Shown: positions 8,196 through 17,338 of the stretch, piece by piece
How the letters are laid out: each line of letters opens with the position of its first letter
Numbering within the stretch: the stretch's first letter is position 1
Source: Microvirga massiliensis
GTDB lineage: Bacteria > Pseudomonadota > Alphaproteobacteria > Rhizobiales > Beijerinckiaceae
Length of the DNA stretch: 64,000 bases
Reading direction: 5' to 3'
Assembly: GCF_001006805.1 (NCBI RefSeq)
Contig: NZ_LN811353.1
Coordinates: forward strand, 207,559-271,558
Program-made: the position numbers and the translations under genes
The notes under the pieces: model-generated
Told to the model about the DNA's origin: nothing
The model's input: the letters and a program-made list of their open reading frames with translations, nothing else
The model's database searches: none

Positions 8196-9035
8196 ATGAG
8201 CTATGGGTCGCTTCTGGTTCATGTCGAGAATGGCAGCACCTCGTCCGACGCGCGTCTCGCTCTCGCGGTTGCTCTGGCCGATCGCTTCGATGCGGCGCTG
8301 ATCGGCGTCGCGGCCGAGGCCGTGCGCCCACCACCGGTGGACGGCATGGGCGGCGCCCTCCTGGTGGGCGACATCATGGTCGCCGAGGACGAGCAGATCC
8401 AGGCCGACCTCGAGGCGGCCGAGCAGAGGTTCCGCGCCCATCCGGGGGTACAGGATCTCGAGACCGACTGGCGCGCGGCCGTGGGCCGGCCCGTCGAGGT
8501 GCTGGCCCGCGAAGCCCGGGCGGCGGATCTCCTCGTCATCGGACGCGATCTCGAGCGGCTGCGCGCCGGCAGCTACCGCGCGCTCGATCCGGGCGAGATG
8601 GTGATGGCCGCCGGCCGGCCCGTGCTCGTCGTGCCCTCCGGCGCGCAACGGCTCTCCGCCGACCACGTTCTGGTGGGCTGGAAGGATGCCCGCGAGGCCC
8701 GGCGCGCGCTCTGGGACGCTTCTCCGTTCCTGCGTGCCGCCGAGGAGGTTCATGTTGTCGAGGTTGCGGCCGAGGCGGCGCTCGACGACGCCACGGATCG
8801 CGTCCGGGATGTGGTGCGTCACCTCGAGCGTCATGCCGTCAAGGCGCGCGGGGAGGTGCGCACGCAGCGCGAAGCCTCGGCGGCCGGCGAGCTTCTCCTC
8901 GTGGCCGAGCAGCACGGGGCCGATCTCATCGTGGCGGGCGCCTATGGCCACACGCGGCTGCGGGAATGGGTGTTCGGCGGCGTCACCCGCGATCTCCTGC
9001 GGAACTCCCCGAAATGCTGCCTCCTGGCCCATTGA
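8196..9035 (+). CDS. Tandem universal stress protein (two Usp domains)
   Basis: A 279-residue protein with two Usp folds. Domain 1 (~1-148) begins GSLLVHVENG and includes LLVIGRDLERLR but has a degenerate nucleotide loop. Domain 2 (~155-279) keeps the ATP-binding pattern G-x2-G-x9-G as GAYGHTRLREWVFGG. Usp proteins bind ATP and accumulate in starvation or hypoxia. GGGAGG precedes ATG 8196; a TTG one codon earlier is less likely. The gene follows the Acg-type flavoprotein on the same strand and converges with glucokinase. Confidence 0.9.
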   Translation: MSYGSLLVHVENGSTSSDARLALAVALADRFDAALIGVAAEAVRPPPVDGMGGALLVGDIMVAEDEQIQADLEAAEQRFRAHPGVQDLETDWRAAVGRPVEVLAREARAADLLVIGRDLERLRAGSYRALDPGEMVMAAGRPVLVVPSGAQRLSADHVLVGWKDAREARRALWDASPFLRAAEEVHVVEVAAEAALDDATDRVRDVVRHLERHAVKARGEVRTQREASAAGELLLVAEQHGADLIVAGAYGHTRLREWVFGGVTRDLLRNSPKCCLLAH

Positions 9036-9068
9036 CGGGGCGCGTGTGTTTGGTCTGGCATCGGTGCA

Positions 9069-9092
9069 TTCCCGCCGCGCACTTTGCGGGAA
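9069..9092. terminator. Possible bidirectional hairpin between usp and glk
   Basis: TTCCCGC and GCGGGAA form 7-base arms around a 10-base loop between the convergent universal stress protein and glucokinase genes. There is no T-run, so this is a weak call based on position. Confidence 0.35.
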
Positions 9093-9117
9093 GCCACTGT
9101 GGCATGATCACCGAATG

Positions 9118-10119
9118 CTAAGTTGACGATCGGCTCCAGCGCGCTTCCTGCCGGATGAACCGGTGTGGATGGGTCGCAACGGCGGCAAGGCCTTCGAGAG
9201 CGGGCTCGGCGTGGGTGATCAGAATGGTCGGCGTCCGCTCCATGACGGTCTCGAAGGGAAACTTTCGCTCGAACTCGGTTCGGAACGCCCCCGCATCGAG
9301 TAGCCCGCCGATCCTCTGCGCAATGCCGCCGGTGATGAAGACCCCGCCGGCTGCGCCAAACACCAGGGCTAGGTCACCCGCGAAGCGGCCGAGCAGGCCG
9401 GCGAAGAGGTCCAGCGTATCGGCCGCCAATTCGTTGCCCCCGTCGCGACCAGCCGTCACGACGTCAGCAGGGCTTGCAAGCTTCGGATGCAGGCTGCGTG
9501 ATCGGGCCAGAGCCCGGTAGAGCCGAACGAGACCGCTTCCGCACAGCAACGTTTCTGCACTTACCCGGCCTCCCGGATGCTCAACCAGAGGCCACAGCTT
9601 CATCTCGCCTTCGTGCCGCGCCCCGAAATCCATGTGGCCGGCCTCGGTCGCGTGGAGCACGCATTGCAACCCGTAGGGGACGAGCGCTGCGGCCCCGAGG
9701 CCCGTCCCGGGACCAAGCACGACCTGCGGTCCTGCGCAGGCGGGAGCGGGACCAATCCGCATCAGGTCCGTGGCCGGATCGAGGACTGTCAGGCCTGCCG
9801 CGGTTCCGACGTAGTCGTTCAGGAGAATCACGTGCTCGAGGCCGAGGTCCCGGCCGATCTGCCCGGCATCGAGCGTCCAGGCCGCGTTCGTCAGGTGCAC
9901 GACCGGCCCGGAGATGCGCCCGGCCAGGGCCAGCAAGGCCGAGACCGGCCGCGCCCCGGAGTGGTGCTGCAGGGCCGCGAGGATGGCTGAGGTCGGATCG
10001 GCATGGGCTGTGGTCAAGCCCTTGGCGAGGAGCTGGACAGGTGCTCCCGGCTCAAGCAGGACCGCGAAGCGCGCAAAGGTGCCGCCAATGTCGCCAAGCA
10101 AGGCGGGAAACTCGATCAT
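9118..10119 (-). CDS. glk: Glucokinase
   Basis: A 333-residue ROK-unrelated bacterial glucokinase (Glk family) that phosphorylates glucose with ATP. It starts MIEFPALLGDIGGTFARFAV, the phosphate-1 loop (GDIGGTxxRFA). Further motifs are HVILLNDYVGTAAG, LGPGTGLGAAALVPYG, EAGHMDFGARHEGE with the catalytic-site Glu/His, and FITGGIAQRIGGLLD near the end. The start at 10119 aligns with the family; an upstream in-frame extension to 10191 has no family match. It converges with the universal stress gene and follows the P-type ATPase gene on the same strand after ~320 bases. Confidence 0.93.
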   Translation of the reverse strand: MIEFPALLGDIGGTFARFAVLLEPGAPVQLLAKGLTTAHADPTSAILAALQHHSGARPVSALLALAGRISGPVVHLTNAAWTLDAGQIGRDLGLEHVILLNDYVGTAAGLTVLDPATDLMRIGPAPACAGPQVVLGPGTGLGAAALVPYGLQCVLHATEAGHMDFGARHEGEMKLWPLVEHPGGRVSAETLLCGSGLVRLYRALARSRSLHPKLASPADVVTAGRDGGNELAADTLDLFAGLLGRFAGDLALVFGAAGGVFITGGIAQRIGGLLDAGAFRTEFERKFPFETVMERTPTILITHAEPALEGLAAVATHPHRFIRQEARWSRSST

Positions 10120-10437
10120 CGGGTCGGGACACCTCTCGCGTTCGTGCCGTTCTGGGCTTCGAGATTGGCTGAAACTGATCCTGGTCGACATCAGATCCGC
10201 GAAAGCTGCCTTTTCGGTGGCGCTCCTTCAGGAAGGAGGCTCGGGATGCCAGCACGAGCGACGTGATCGTCAGGCCGAAGCCGTCGACACGTCATCGATC
10301 GGCAGCGCCGCTCTCAGCAGCCAATAGCATCGATCCGCGGCGGCTCTGCCGATCCGGCACCCGATTCCCCCGTCGGCTTTCGTCGCTTCGCTCCCGGCCT
10401 GCGAAACCCGTGTCTTACAAGGGGAGCAGCGACGCGA

Positions 10438-13047
10438 TCACGGCGAGAGAGTCCGTTGCTCTGCGGCATAGCGCTTCACGAACTCCGCGGAGACCAGATA
10501 AGCGACCACGAGACCCAGCACGCCCATGCTCACGCCGAATGTCAGCGGAACGAACCCGAGAACGTCACCGAGAGGCGTCAAGGCCAGGATGAGCGCGGCG
10601 CCGAGGGCTGCGAGCGAGGTAAAAGCGAGCACTGGATGGGCACGGCTCATCCAAGCGGGTCCTGCCGTTCGGATGACGAAAATCACCAGAATCTGCGTTG
10701 CCATGGACTCGACGAACCAAGCCGTACGGAACGCTTCCACTCCGACATCGAACCACAGGCGCAGGAGCGCGAAGGTTGCGAGATCGAATATCGTGGACAG
10801 CGAACCCATGACGAGAGTGAAACGCAGCACCTCGCGCATGTCCCACGCATGAGGCGCGACGATTTCCTCGGGATCGACCGCGTCGAACGGAATCCCCGTC
10901 TCGGAGAGATCATAGATCAGGTTGTTCGCCAGAACCTGCACCGGGGTCAGCGGCAGAAAGGGCAGGAACAACGAGGCCGCCGCCATGGACAGCATGTTGC
11001 CGAAATTCGAGCTCGTCCCCATGCGGACGTATTTGATGATGTTCGCGTAGGTGCGCCGACCCTCCTCCATGCCGTGATGCAGGACACCGAGGTCGTGCTC
11101 GAGGAGAATCATGTCCGCAGCCTCGCGCGCGACGTCGGTGGCCCCGTCCACCGAGAGCCCGACATCGGCGGCACGGATCGCCGGTGCGTCATTGATGCCG
11201 TCTCCCAGAAATCCCACGATATGCCCGCGGGCCTGCAAGGCCCGTACGATCCGGGCCTTCTGGTCCGGCGATACGCGTGCGAACAGGTCGACCCCGTCCA
11301 CCCGTGCCGCGAGCGCGGGATCGGTGAGCGCATTGATTTGCGCGCCAGTGAGGACTCCCGTGGCGGGAAGCCGGAGAACCTCGATCAGGTGGCGTACGGC
11401 AGGCTCCGAATCTCCCGATATGATCTTGACCCGAACTCCGGCGCCGCCGAGCCGCGCGACGGCATCCGCCGCAGAAGGTTTGGGTGGATCCAGGAACACG
11501 CAATAGCCGGCAAAGACGAGATCGCCCTCGTCGGCGGGATCGAGTGTCCCGCGGTCCGGCGGAATCTGCTTCCAAGCAACGCCAAGCAGCCGGAAACCGC
11601 CCGCCGTGCGCGTCGCATGCAAGGCTTCGAGGCTTTCCCGGAGCGCCGGATCGAGCGGCCGGACGGAGCCGCCATCCATCTCGGCCTCGGTACACCGGGC
11701 GAGAATCTCCTCGGGCGCGCCTTTCACGATCGCCAGCCGTTCGCTGTCCCGCTCCGCCAGAACCGAGACGCGGCGACGCTCGAAATCGAACGGCACCTCG
11801 TCGAGCTTGATCCAGCCCGGGAGCGGATGGTCTGCCGTGTGGGCCAGGATGGCATCGTCGAGGGGGCTGCGGACGCCGGTTTCGAAGCGACTGTTCACCG
11901 CGGCCAACTCGATCACGCGTTCGCAGTCGGCGCCGTCCGGGCCGGGATGGGCGACGAGGGTGATGCGGGCCTCCGTCAGCGTTCCCGTCTTGTCCGTGCA
12001 CAGGACATCCATGGCGCCAAGGTCATGAATGGCCGACAGCTTCTTCACGATGACCTTGCGGTCCGCCATGCGGATCGCGCCGCGCGAGAGGGTCACCGTC
12101 ATGACCATGGGCAGGAGTTCCGGGGTGAGCCCGACGGCGAGCGCCTGGGCGAACAGGAACGACACCAGCGCTGGCCGCCCGAACACGAGCTGGGTCAGGA
12201 GCACGAAAAGGACGAGGAAACCGGTGAGCCGCAGAATGAGGATTCCGAAGCGATGGATGCCACGCTCGAACGCACTCGGCGGTTCGTTGGATTGAAGAGC
12301 TGCCGCAATGCCGCCGAAACGCGTCGCCGCGCCCGTGGCGACGACCAGCATCGTGGCTTCGCCGCTCACGATCGAGGTGCCGCCGAACAGGGCATTGAAC
12401 GCATCGGCTGCGGTCTCGGTCGCGCAGGGTCCGGGCCGTTTCTCCACGGCATAGGGCTCACCGGTCAGCAGGGCTTCGTTCGCATGGGCGGACCGGCTCG
12501 CCAGCACCACGCCATCGGCCGGCACGAGATCGCCCGCCTTGAGTTCGACAACGTCACCCGGAACGAGCGCTTCCACGGGAAGCGACACCGCCTTCCCGTC
12601 CCGATGTACGTCTGCTCTGACGGCCACGGAGCGCCTGAGGGCGTCGGCGGCCGTCTCGGCGCGATGCTCCTGAAACACGTCGAGGGTGATCGACAGGGCG
12701 ACGATGATCAGGATGATGAAGAAGCTCGGCCAGTCACCGGTCAGGCCCGACACGACGGCGGCCACGAGGAGAATGGCGACCAAGGGCTCGACGAGGCGCC
12801 GGCCAACCCGCGCGAGCACGTGACGATGCCGCGTCGTCGTGGTCAGATTGGGCCCGTAGCGCTGCAGGCGCGAGCCGGCCTCCTCGGAATTCAGACCGTC
12901 TTCGCGCGCATCGAGCCGTAGGAGCAGATCCCCGTTGGGCAGTGTCCAGAAGTCGCTTTCGGCGACCACTGCCTTCGTGCGGGCCGGCAGACCAGGCCCA
13001 CTGATGAGGCGGTCGGCAAAAGAAAACGGCATGTCTTGGCGGGCCAT
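10438..13047 (-). CDS. P-type cation-transporting ATPase, MgtA-type
   Basis: An 869-residue P3-type ATPase. Visible in order: an N-terminal cation-ATPase domain (GLNSEEAGSRLQRYGPN), first membrane pair, actuator domain with LLTGEPYAVEK, the membrane segment GLTPELLPMVMTVTLSRGA, the phosphorylation site DKTGTLT (Asp ~352), nucleotide-binding domain, hinge GDGINDAPAIRAADVGLSV, and C-terminal membrane helices with TPVQVLANNLIYDLSETGIPFD. The segment GLTPELLP followed by VIVKKLSAIHDLGAMD matches magnesium-transporting MgtA/MgtB rather than calcium or copper pumps. Ion specificity is not proven. Its neighbours do not form an obvious operon. Confidence 0.9.
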   Translation of the reverse strand: MARQDMPFSFADRLISGPGLPARTKAVVAESDFWTLPNGDLLLRLDAREDGLNSEEAGSRLQRYGPNLTTTTRHRHVLARVGRRLVEPLVAILLVAAVVSGLTGDWPSFFIILIIVALSITLDVFQEHRAETAADALRRSVAVRADVHRDGKAVSLPVEALVPGDVVELKAGDLVPADGVVLASRSAHANEALLTGEPYAVEKRPGPCATETAADAFNALFGGTSIVSGEATMLVVATGAATRFGGIAAALQSNEPPSAFERGIHRFGILILRLTGFLVLFVLLTQLVFGRPALVSFLFAQALAVGLTPELLPMVMTVTLSRGAIRMADRKVIVKKLSAIHDLGAMDVLCTDKTGTLTEARITLVAHPGPDGADCERVIELAAVNSRFETGVRSPLDDAILAHTADHPLPGWIKLDEVPFDFERRRVSVLAERDSERLAIVKGAPEEILARCTEAEMDGGSVRPLDPALRESLEALHATRTAGGFRLLGVAWKQIPPDRGTLDPADEGDLVFAGYCVFLDPPKPSAADAVARLGGAGVRVKIISGDSEPAVRHLIEVLRLPATGVLTGAQINALTDPALAARVDGVDLFARVSPDQKARIVRALQARGHIVGFLGDGINDAPAIRAADVGLSVDGATDVAREAADMILLEHDLGVLHHGMEEGRRTYANIIKYVRMGTSSNFGNMLSMAAASLFLPFLPLTPVQVLANNLIYDLSETGIPFDAVDPEEIVAPHAWDMREVLRFTLVMGSLSTIFDLATFALLRLWFDVGVEAFRTAWFVESMATQILVIFVIRTAGPAWMSRAHPVLAFTSLAALGAALILALTPLGDVLGFVPLTFGVSMGVLGLVVAYLVSAEFVKRYAAEQRTLSP

Positions 13048-13224
13048 GAGGGCGGAAAGTCCAAGGTCTCGGAGACGTGAAGCCGAACTCCGCGTGAATG
13101 ATCATTCGGATCCAAGAGCCGTGGGGCGTCCTTGATTTTGCGCAAAGCCCTAGTGGTGAAAACATCGGAAAGTGCAATTTATGCCCGTGGTGCAGTTTAA
13201 GCCCTGTTCCCTCGAGAGGATGAC

Positions 13225-13455
13225 ATGCTCCGGCCCATGACCCTGCCAGAACTGGAGTCCAAACTCGATCGCCTTTCCCCGGGCGATCGGTGGGAGATCA
13301 ACCAAGCCGATTACCTCCGCGTTTTCGGCGCCAACGACGTGGCGCGCGCCCGGCTCGAGAACTTCGCACGGGGGCATCGCTGTGGGATCGCCGTCACGCA
13401 GTCCGGCATAGAATTTCGCAAGCTGCACGCCGACCAGGTGGTCCCGATCAGATAA
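13225..13455 (+). CDS. Small hypothetical protein, 76 residues
   Basis: The product reads like a compact cytoplasmic protein: LPELESKLDRLSPGDRWEIN, then YLRVFGANDVARARLENFARGHRC and a C-terminal strand-rich part IAVTQSGIEFRKL. GAGAGGATGAC immediately precedes ATG 13225. No family is recognised. It is divergent from the P-type ATPase gene. Confidence 0.6.
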   Translation: MLRPMTLPELESKLDRLSPGDRWEINQADYLRVFGANDVARARLENFARGHRCGIAVTQSGIEFRKLHADQVVPIR

Positions 13456-13574
13456 GCTGTGAAATTCCCGGCCTATGCGGGATGCAAGTTCGGTCGCACG
13501 TCGGTTCACGGCTGAGGAAGTCGTCCCGCGAAGCCTGCATGGCGGTCCTGAAGGGACTTCCAGCGTTAGCCCGA

Positions 13575-13901
13575 TCAAGGACTCTCGCGCAGGCTCGTGA
13601 TGTAGGCAGTCACGTCCCGAAGCTCGTCGGGCGACAGCATGAGGTTCGGCATGGTCGTATGCGAGGTCTGCAAGGCTACTGTCAAGGCGAGCGCTGTCAT
13701 CCCGGGTACGTGCGCCAATTGCTCGAAGCTCGGAGCATTCGGATCGGGCGAGTTCGTCTGCCCGTTCGTCACGGCATGACATGCCGCACAGACCCTGCGC
13801 GCCAGAGCCTGCCCGGAGCGAACGTCGCCGGCTTCCTGCGCGCGCAGCTGACTCGTCAGGATCAGCCCGAGAAGGACGAGCAGGCCTGCGCTTCGGCTCA
13901 T
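13575..13901 (-). CDS. Small secreted mono-haem cytochrome c (paralogue of 4691-5017)
   Basis: A 108-residue class I cytochrome c with signal peptide (~1-21, ending LRAQE), haem motif CAACH at ~38-42 and a distal Met in TTMPNLMLSPDELRDVTAYITSL. It shares the layout AGD-RSG-LARR-CAxCH with the cytochrome at 4691. GGAGGG sits seven bases before ATG 13901. It is divergent from the permease gene at 14104. The electron-transfer partner is not in view. Confidence 0.88.
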   Translation of the reverse strand: MSRSAGLLVLLGLILTSQLRAQEAGDVRSGQALARRVCAACHAVTNGQTNSPDPNAPSFEQLAHVPGMTALALTVALQTSHTTMPNLMLSPDELRDVTAYITSLRESP

Positions 13902-14103
13902 GGGAGATCCCTCCATCGTGACCCTGGTCTGGAGCGGCCGCTTCAAAACGGGCTCGCCCCTGCCAATGATAGCCTAGCCGATCCAGGACCCGCCGTCCTG
14001 CTTTGCAAGACGTGCCAAAGCATTCGCGAGCCCATGTCCGCAGCTTGGCAGCAACGCAAGGGTGGGTGAGAAGTTGGAGGCATTGGGGCCAAGAGGACAA
14101 GGC

Positions 14104-15195
14104 ATGGATGAGCCCGTCTCATACCGCACCCGGCCACGTCACGTCGCGCGGATCGTCTTTGCCGGAGGGCTCGCCCTTGTCGCATTGTGGATGACGTTCG
14201 GCATTCTGGTCGTGCTGGCATGGGCCATGGTTTTGGCCGTCAGTACATGGCCGTTGTATCGCCGCTTTCGCGATCTGTTCGGGGAGCAATACGGCACGCT
14301 CGCATCGTTCCTATTCACTCTTCTCGCCGGGGCGGTTCTCTTCAGCGTGATGTATCTCGCCCTCGTCGAGGTGAGCCGGGATGGGTCTGTCGTCCTGCAA
14401 TGGATCCAGCAGGCTCAGCAGAGTGGCGTTCCGGTTCCGGGCTGGGTCGTTCGCTTGCCGGTCCTTGGCTCGTACGCCGACGCATGGTGGCGGCTTCACC
14501 TGAGCAACCCGCGCGGAGTTGCCGATCTCTTCAGGGGTCTCGACCAGGAGAGCATTGCCGCTTGGACGAGTTCGGTCGGAGGGCAGGTTCTCCACCGGTT
14601 CTTTCTCATGATTCTGACGCTGATCGCGCTCTTTTTCCTTCTGCGCGACGGCGAATGGGTTGGAGAGCGGTTACTGGTCCTGGCAAACGGCTGGCTCGGA
14701 GATCCCGGTGAACGTCTTGCCGAGAAGATCGTCGAAGCCGTACGAGGAACTTTCAACGGAACGATCGTGGTTGCTTTCGGAGAAGGTCTCCTGATCGGCG
14801 CTGCCTATGTGATCACCGGAGTCCCGCATGCGGTTCTCTTCGGGTTTCTGACCATCCTGTTCGCTCTGGTGCCCTTCGGCGCCTGGATTGCGTTCAGCGC
14901 TGCCTCGCTCACCTTGCTGGCCACAACGGGCAGCGTCGTGGTCCCCGCCTGCCTCTTTGCGTTCGGTTCCTCCGTGATGCTGATCGGAGATAACCTCGTA
15001 CAACCCGCCATCATCGGCGGGGCCGCCCGTCTGCCATTCTTCTGGGCGCTGCTCGGGATCATCGGTGGGCTGGAGAGCCTGGGGCTCGTCGGCCTCTTCA
15101 TCGGCCCGGTGATCATGGCGGCGCTCCTCACGGTGTGGCGTGAATGGGGAGATGTTTCGCCCAAGAGACGGGAGAGTACAGGCGAGGGGCGATGA
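14104..15195 (+). CDS. AI-2E family (PerM-like) permease
   Basis: A 363-residue integral membrane protein with about seven to eight helices. Family marks are the LIALFFLLRDGEWVGERLL segment after helix 4, the re-entrant region GTFNGTIVVAFGEGLLIGAAYVI, the helix LFALVPFGAWIAF, and GDNLVQPAIIGG near the C-terminus. Members of this family export small molecules or act as sodium/proton antiporters; substrate is unknown here. AGAGGAC precedes ATG 14104; an upstream GTG frame start at 14062 is less likely. A second, fused AI-2E protein is at 41281. Confidence 0.87.
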   Translation: MDEPVSYRTRPRHVARIVFAGGLALVALWMTFGILVVLAWAMVLAVSTWPLYRRFRDLFGEQYGTLASFLFTLLAGAVLFSVMYLALVEVSRDGSVVLQWIQQAQQSGVPVPGWVVRLPVLGSYADAWWRLHLSNPRGVADLFRGLDQESIAAWTSSVGGQVLHRFFLMILTLIALFFLLRDGEWVGERLLVLANGWLGDPGERLAEKIVEAVRGTFNGTIVVAFGEGLLIGAAYVITGVPHAVLFGFLTILFALVPFGAWIAFSAASLTLLATTGSVVVPACLFAFGSSVMLIGDNLVQPAIIGGAARLPFFWALLGIIGGLESLGLVGLFIGPVIMAALLTVWREWGDVSPKRRESTGEGR

Positions 15196-15238
15196 TCATG
15201 CGCATGGGCGAACCTTCATGATGCAGAAGGGGGCAACC

Positions 15239-16390
15239 GTGAACCGTTTGTTCGCGGCGCTGATTCTCGCTGTCACCATGCTGCTGTCGACGGACTGCGA
15301 GGCAAACCAAGACCGCTTGCCCGACCCGCCGCCACATTCGACGAACCAGAAATTGCCGGCACTCCCGGATCTCGACCGCACTGCGATTACGGTATCGGGC
15401 CTGTCATCGGGTGGATTCTTCGCGCATCAGTTCCATGTCGCCTTCTCCAGGCTCGTCAAAGGGGCAGGAATCATCGCGGGTGGACCGTATGGCTGTGTCG
15501 AGGATATCCCGAATCCATGGTCGCCCTTCTGGCGGGTTCCTCTGGACCGGGTCTCCGCGGCCGTCGTGGCTTGCACGCACTATTACGGCGACCGCTACTA
15601 TGGCCTGCGTCCTGCCCTTCCCAAGGTTGAGGATTCGGCCGGGCTCATCAGAGAAAGCGCAAACCAGGGATTGATCGACAATCCATCCCATCTTGCGGAC
15701 AGCCGGGTCTGGCTGTTCCACGGCCGGAGCGATCATATCGTTCCGCTGCAGGTCATGGAGACGCTCGCGCAACTCTACGGTGTGTTCGGCGTGGATGCCC
15801 CGAAACTCGTATTCGACAAGAACAGGGGCGAAACGTCAGCTAATCACGGCATGCCAGTCGGCACGTTCATGGGCAAAAGCAAATTTCCCGTGCGGACATG
15901 CGGTCAGCACGAGCCGCCCTACATCATCCAGTGCGGCTACGAGGCTGCCGAGATGCTCCTGCGCCATCTCTATCCCGAGGATTTCGAGCAGGCCTCGGAT
16001 GACCCTCATCGAGACGGGACCTTGCTCGCTTTCGACCAATCCGAGTTCTTCGGCCCGGCCGCCGAAAGCGCCGGCCTCCACGGCGTCGGTTATCTGTATC
16101 TTCCGACCCGTTGCACCGCAGAACCATGCCGGCTGCACATTGCTTTCCACGGTTGCAAGCAAGATGTCGACAGCGTGTACGACGATTTCATCCGTGATGC
16201 AGGCTACAATCGCTGGGCCGCGACCAACCATATCGTCGTCCTCTATCCACAAACGACGGCATCGGCCGTGAACCCGAACCGTTGCTGGGATTTCTGGGGT
16301 TATACCGGGCCGAACTACGACAATCGCAACGGGCCGCAGATGCGGGCCATCAGGGCGATGGTCGATCGCCTGATCGGTGAGGCGCCATAA
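15239..16390 (+). CDS. Secreted PHB depolymerase-like esterase
   Basis: A 383-residue protein with a signal peptide (~1-24). The alpha/beta-hydrolase nucleophile elbow is GLSSGG near residue 57, with VWLFHGRSDHIVP and LHIAFHGCKQD further on; NPNRCWDFWGYTG closes the domain as in fungal- and Bdellovibrio-type PHB depolymerases. Several cysteines could form disulfides. It would cleave poly-hydroxybutyrate or related esters outside the cytoplasm. The GTG start at 15239 is chosen because AGAAGGGGG stands five bases upstream and the signal peptide starts there. It overlaps no gene, and a hairpin at 16500 lies beyond its end. Confidence 0.78.
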   Translation: MNRLFAALILAVTMLLSTDCEANQDRLPDPPPHSTNQKLPALPDLDRTAITVSGLSSGGFFAHQFHVAFSRLVKGAGIIAGGPYGCVEDIPNPWSPFWRVPLDRVSAAVVACTHYYGDRYYGLRPALPKVEDSAGLIRESANQGLIDNPSHLADSRVWLFHGRSDHIVPLQVMETLAQLYGVFGVDAPKLVFDKNRGETSANHGMPVGTFMGKSKFPVRTCGQHEPPYIIQCGYEAAEMLLRHLYPEDFEQASDDPHRDGTLLAFDQSEFFGPAAESAGLHGVGYLYLPTRCTAEPCRLHIAFHGCKQDVDSVYDDFIRDAGYNRWAATNHIVVLYPQTTASAVNPNRCWDFWGYTGPNYDNRNGPQMRAIRAMVDRLIGEAP

Positions 16391-16499
16391 CCATGCCGCC
16401 GGTGCGGGCATCAATGCGCTCTCGCGGAGCACGTCTGTGAGGCTGACGGCGCATGCGTCCGGGTCAAAGGAGTGCCGTCATGCATCGACTCTCCGAATG

Positions 16500-16524
16500 G
16501 CCCCACCCGGATCCCGAGTGGGGC
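16500..16524. terminator. Hairpin between convergent genes
   Basis: GCCCCAC and GTGGGGC form 7-base arms around an 11-base loop between the esterase gene and the convergent DUF1236-like gene. There is no T-run; the call rests on position and symmetry. Confidence 0.4.
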
Positions 16525-16572
16525 TCGTCCCGTACGGAGCAAGCCGACCCGCCGTCCTTCAGAGCACGGAAG

Positions 16573-16983
16573 TCACTCGATGACCTGCACGATCTTGCGG
16601 CTGCGCGGGTCGACCAGCACGGTATGATCGTTCACGACCGTATAACGGTAGTCGGTGCGGACCCCCGTATCGGCCGGCACGGTATACAGCTCGACATTCG
16701 GCGGCAATGGCTCGCCGACCGTCACCTTCTCGGTGACACGCACCGATGGTCTGTGCTCCCGGACAACGTATTGCTTCACCTTGGTGGATTCATCGGCCGA
16801 AAGCGCTCCTCCGAGGGCAGCGCCCGCCACGCCGCCGACGACGGCGCCTACGGGACCACCTACGACTGCACCGGCCGCCGCTCCTCCGACCGCACCGGGA
16901 ACTGCACCGCTGCCCTGGGCGTGGGCCGCAATCGGGAGGCTGGAGATGGCGAGAACCGCAGCAATAGTGACACTTTTGTTCAT
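16573..16983 (-). CDS. Secreted DUF1236-type protein with glycine zipper
   Basis: A 136-residue exported protein. Signal peptide ~1-23 (ending AAHAQ), then a glycine-zipper segment (~25-60) of GAVVGG/GAAxG repeats that could insert in a membrane. The C-terminal ~60 residues (VGEPLPPNVELYTVP, YRYTVVNDHTVLVDPRSRKIVQVI) match the DUF1236 domain common in Rhizobiales. Function unknown; membrane-stress roles have been suggested for glycine-zipper proteins. The start at 16983 is in good context (GGAG six bases upstream). Confidence 0.8.
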   Translation of the reverse strand: MNKSVTIAAVLAISSLPIAAHAQGSGAVPGAVGGAAAGAVVGGPVGAVVGGVAGAALGGALSADESTKVKQYVVREHRPSVRVTEKVTVGEPLPPNVELYTVPADTGVRTDYRYTVVNDHTVLVDPRSRKIVQVIE

Positions 16984-17338
16984 GGGGAACTCCATACGCT
17001 GTTAACGCAAGTTAACGCGTGTGAGTTGAGACGGGTTCAAGCGTAGCCGCAAATGGCGCGATTCGACGCGATAGGGGGAGGGCGGACGCAAGATGCCGTT
17101 ACTGCCGGTCGTCGACGCGAGATGGCGATCGGCGGCTGCTCGAGGAACCCGCATCGATCTTGCACGTGGCGGAAGTCAGTCCGGCTCGCAGCCCGGTGTG
17201 CCCCAACTCGGCTTCGGGAGACCAACTCGGCAAATTCGGGGCTCGCCCGTTTCGGCCTGCACGCCTTCCAAATGCATCGGACCTGAATCTGGATCGAGAG
17301 TGGAGGCATTTCAACAATCGGGTCATGCCGACGGAGCG
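16984..17338. other. Intergenic, nothing recognised
   Basis: About 355 bases upstream of the DUF1236-type gene and downstream of the gene at 17339. A near-repeat GTTAACGCAAGTTAACGCG just upstream of 16983 (~17001-17019, two GTTAACGC units) is the only visible structure and could be a regulator site. Confidence 0.4.

Noticed and set aside
10456..12921. 821-codon rightward frame opposite the P-type ATPase gene
   Set aside because: It is the antisense shadow of a clearly recognisable ATPase, rich in Arg/Gly/His with no domain.
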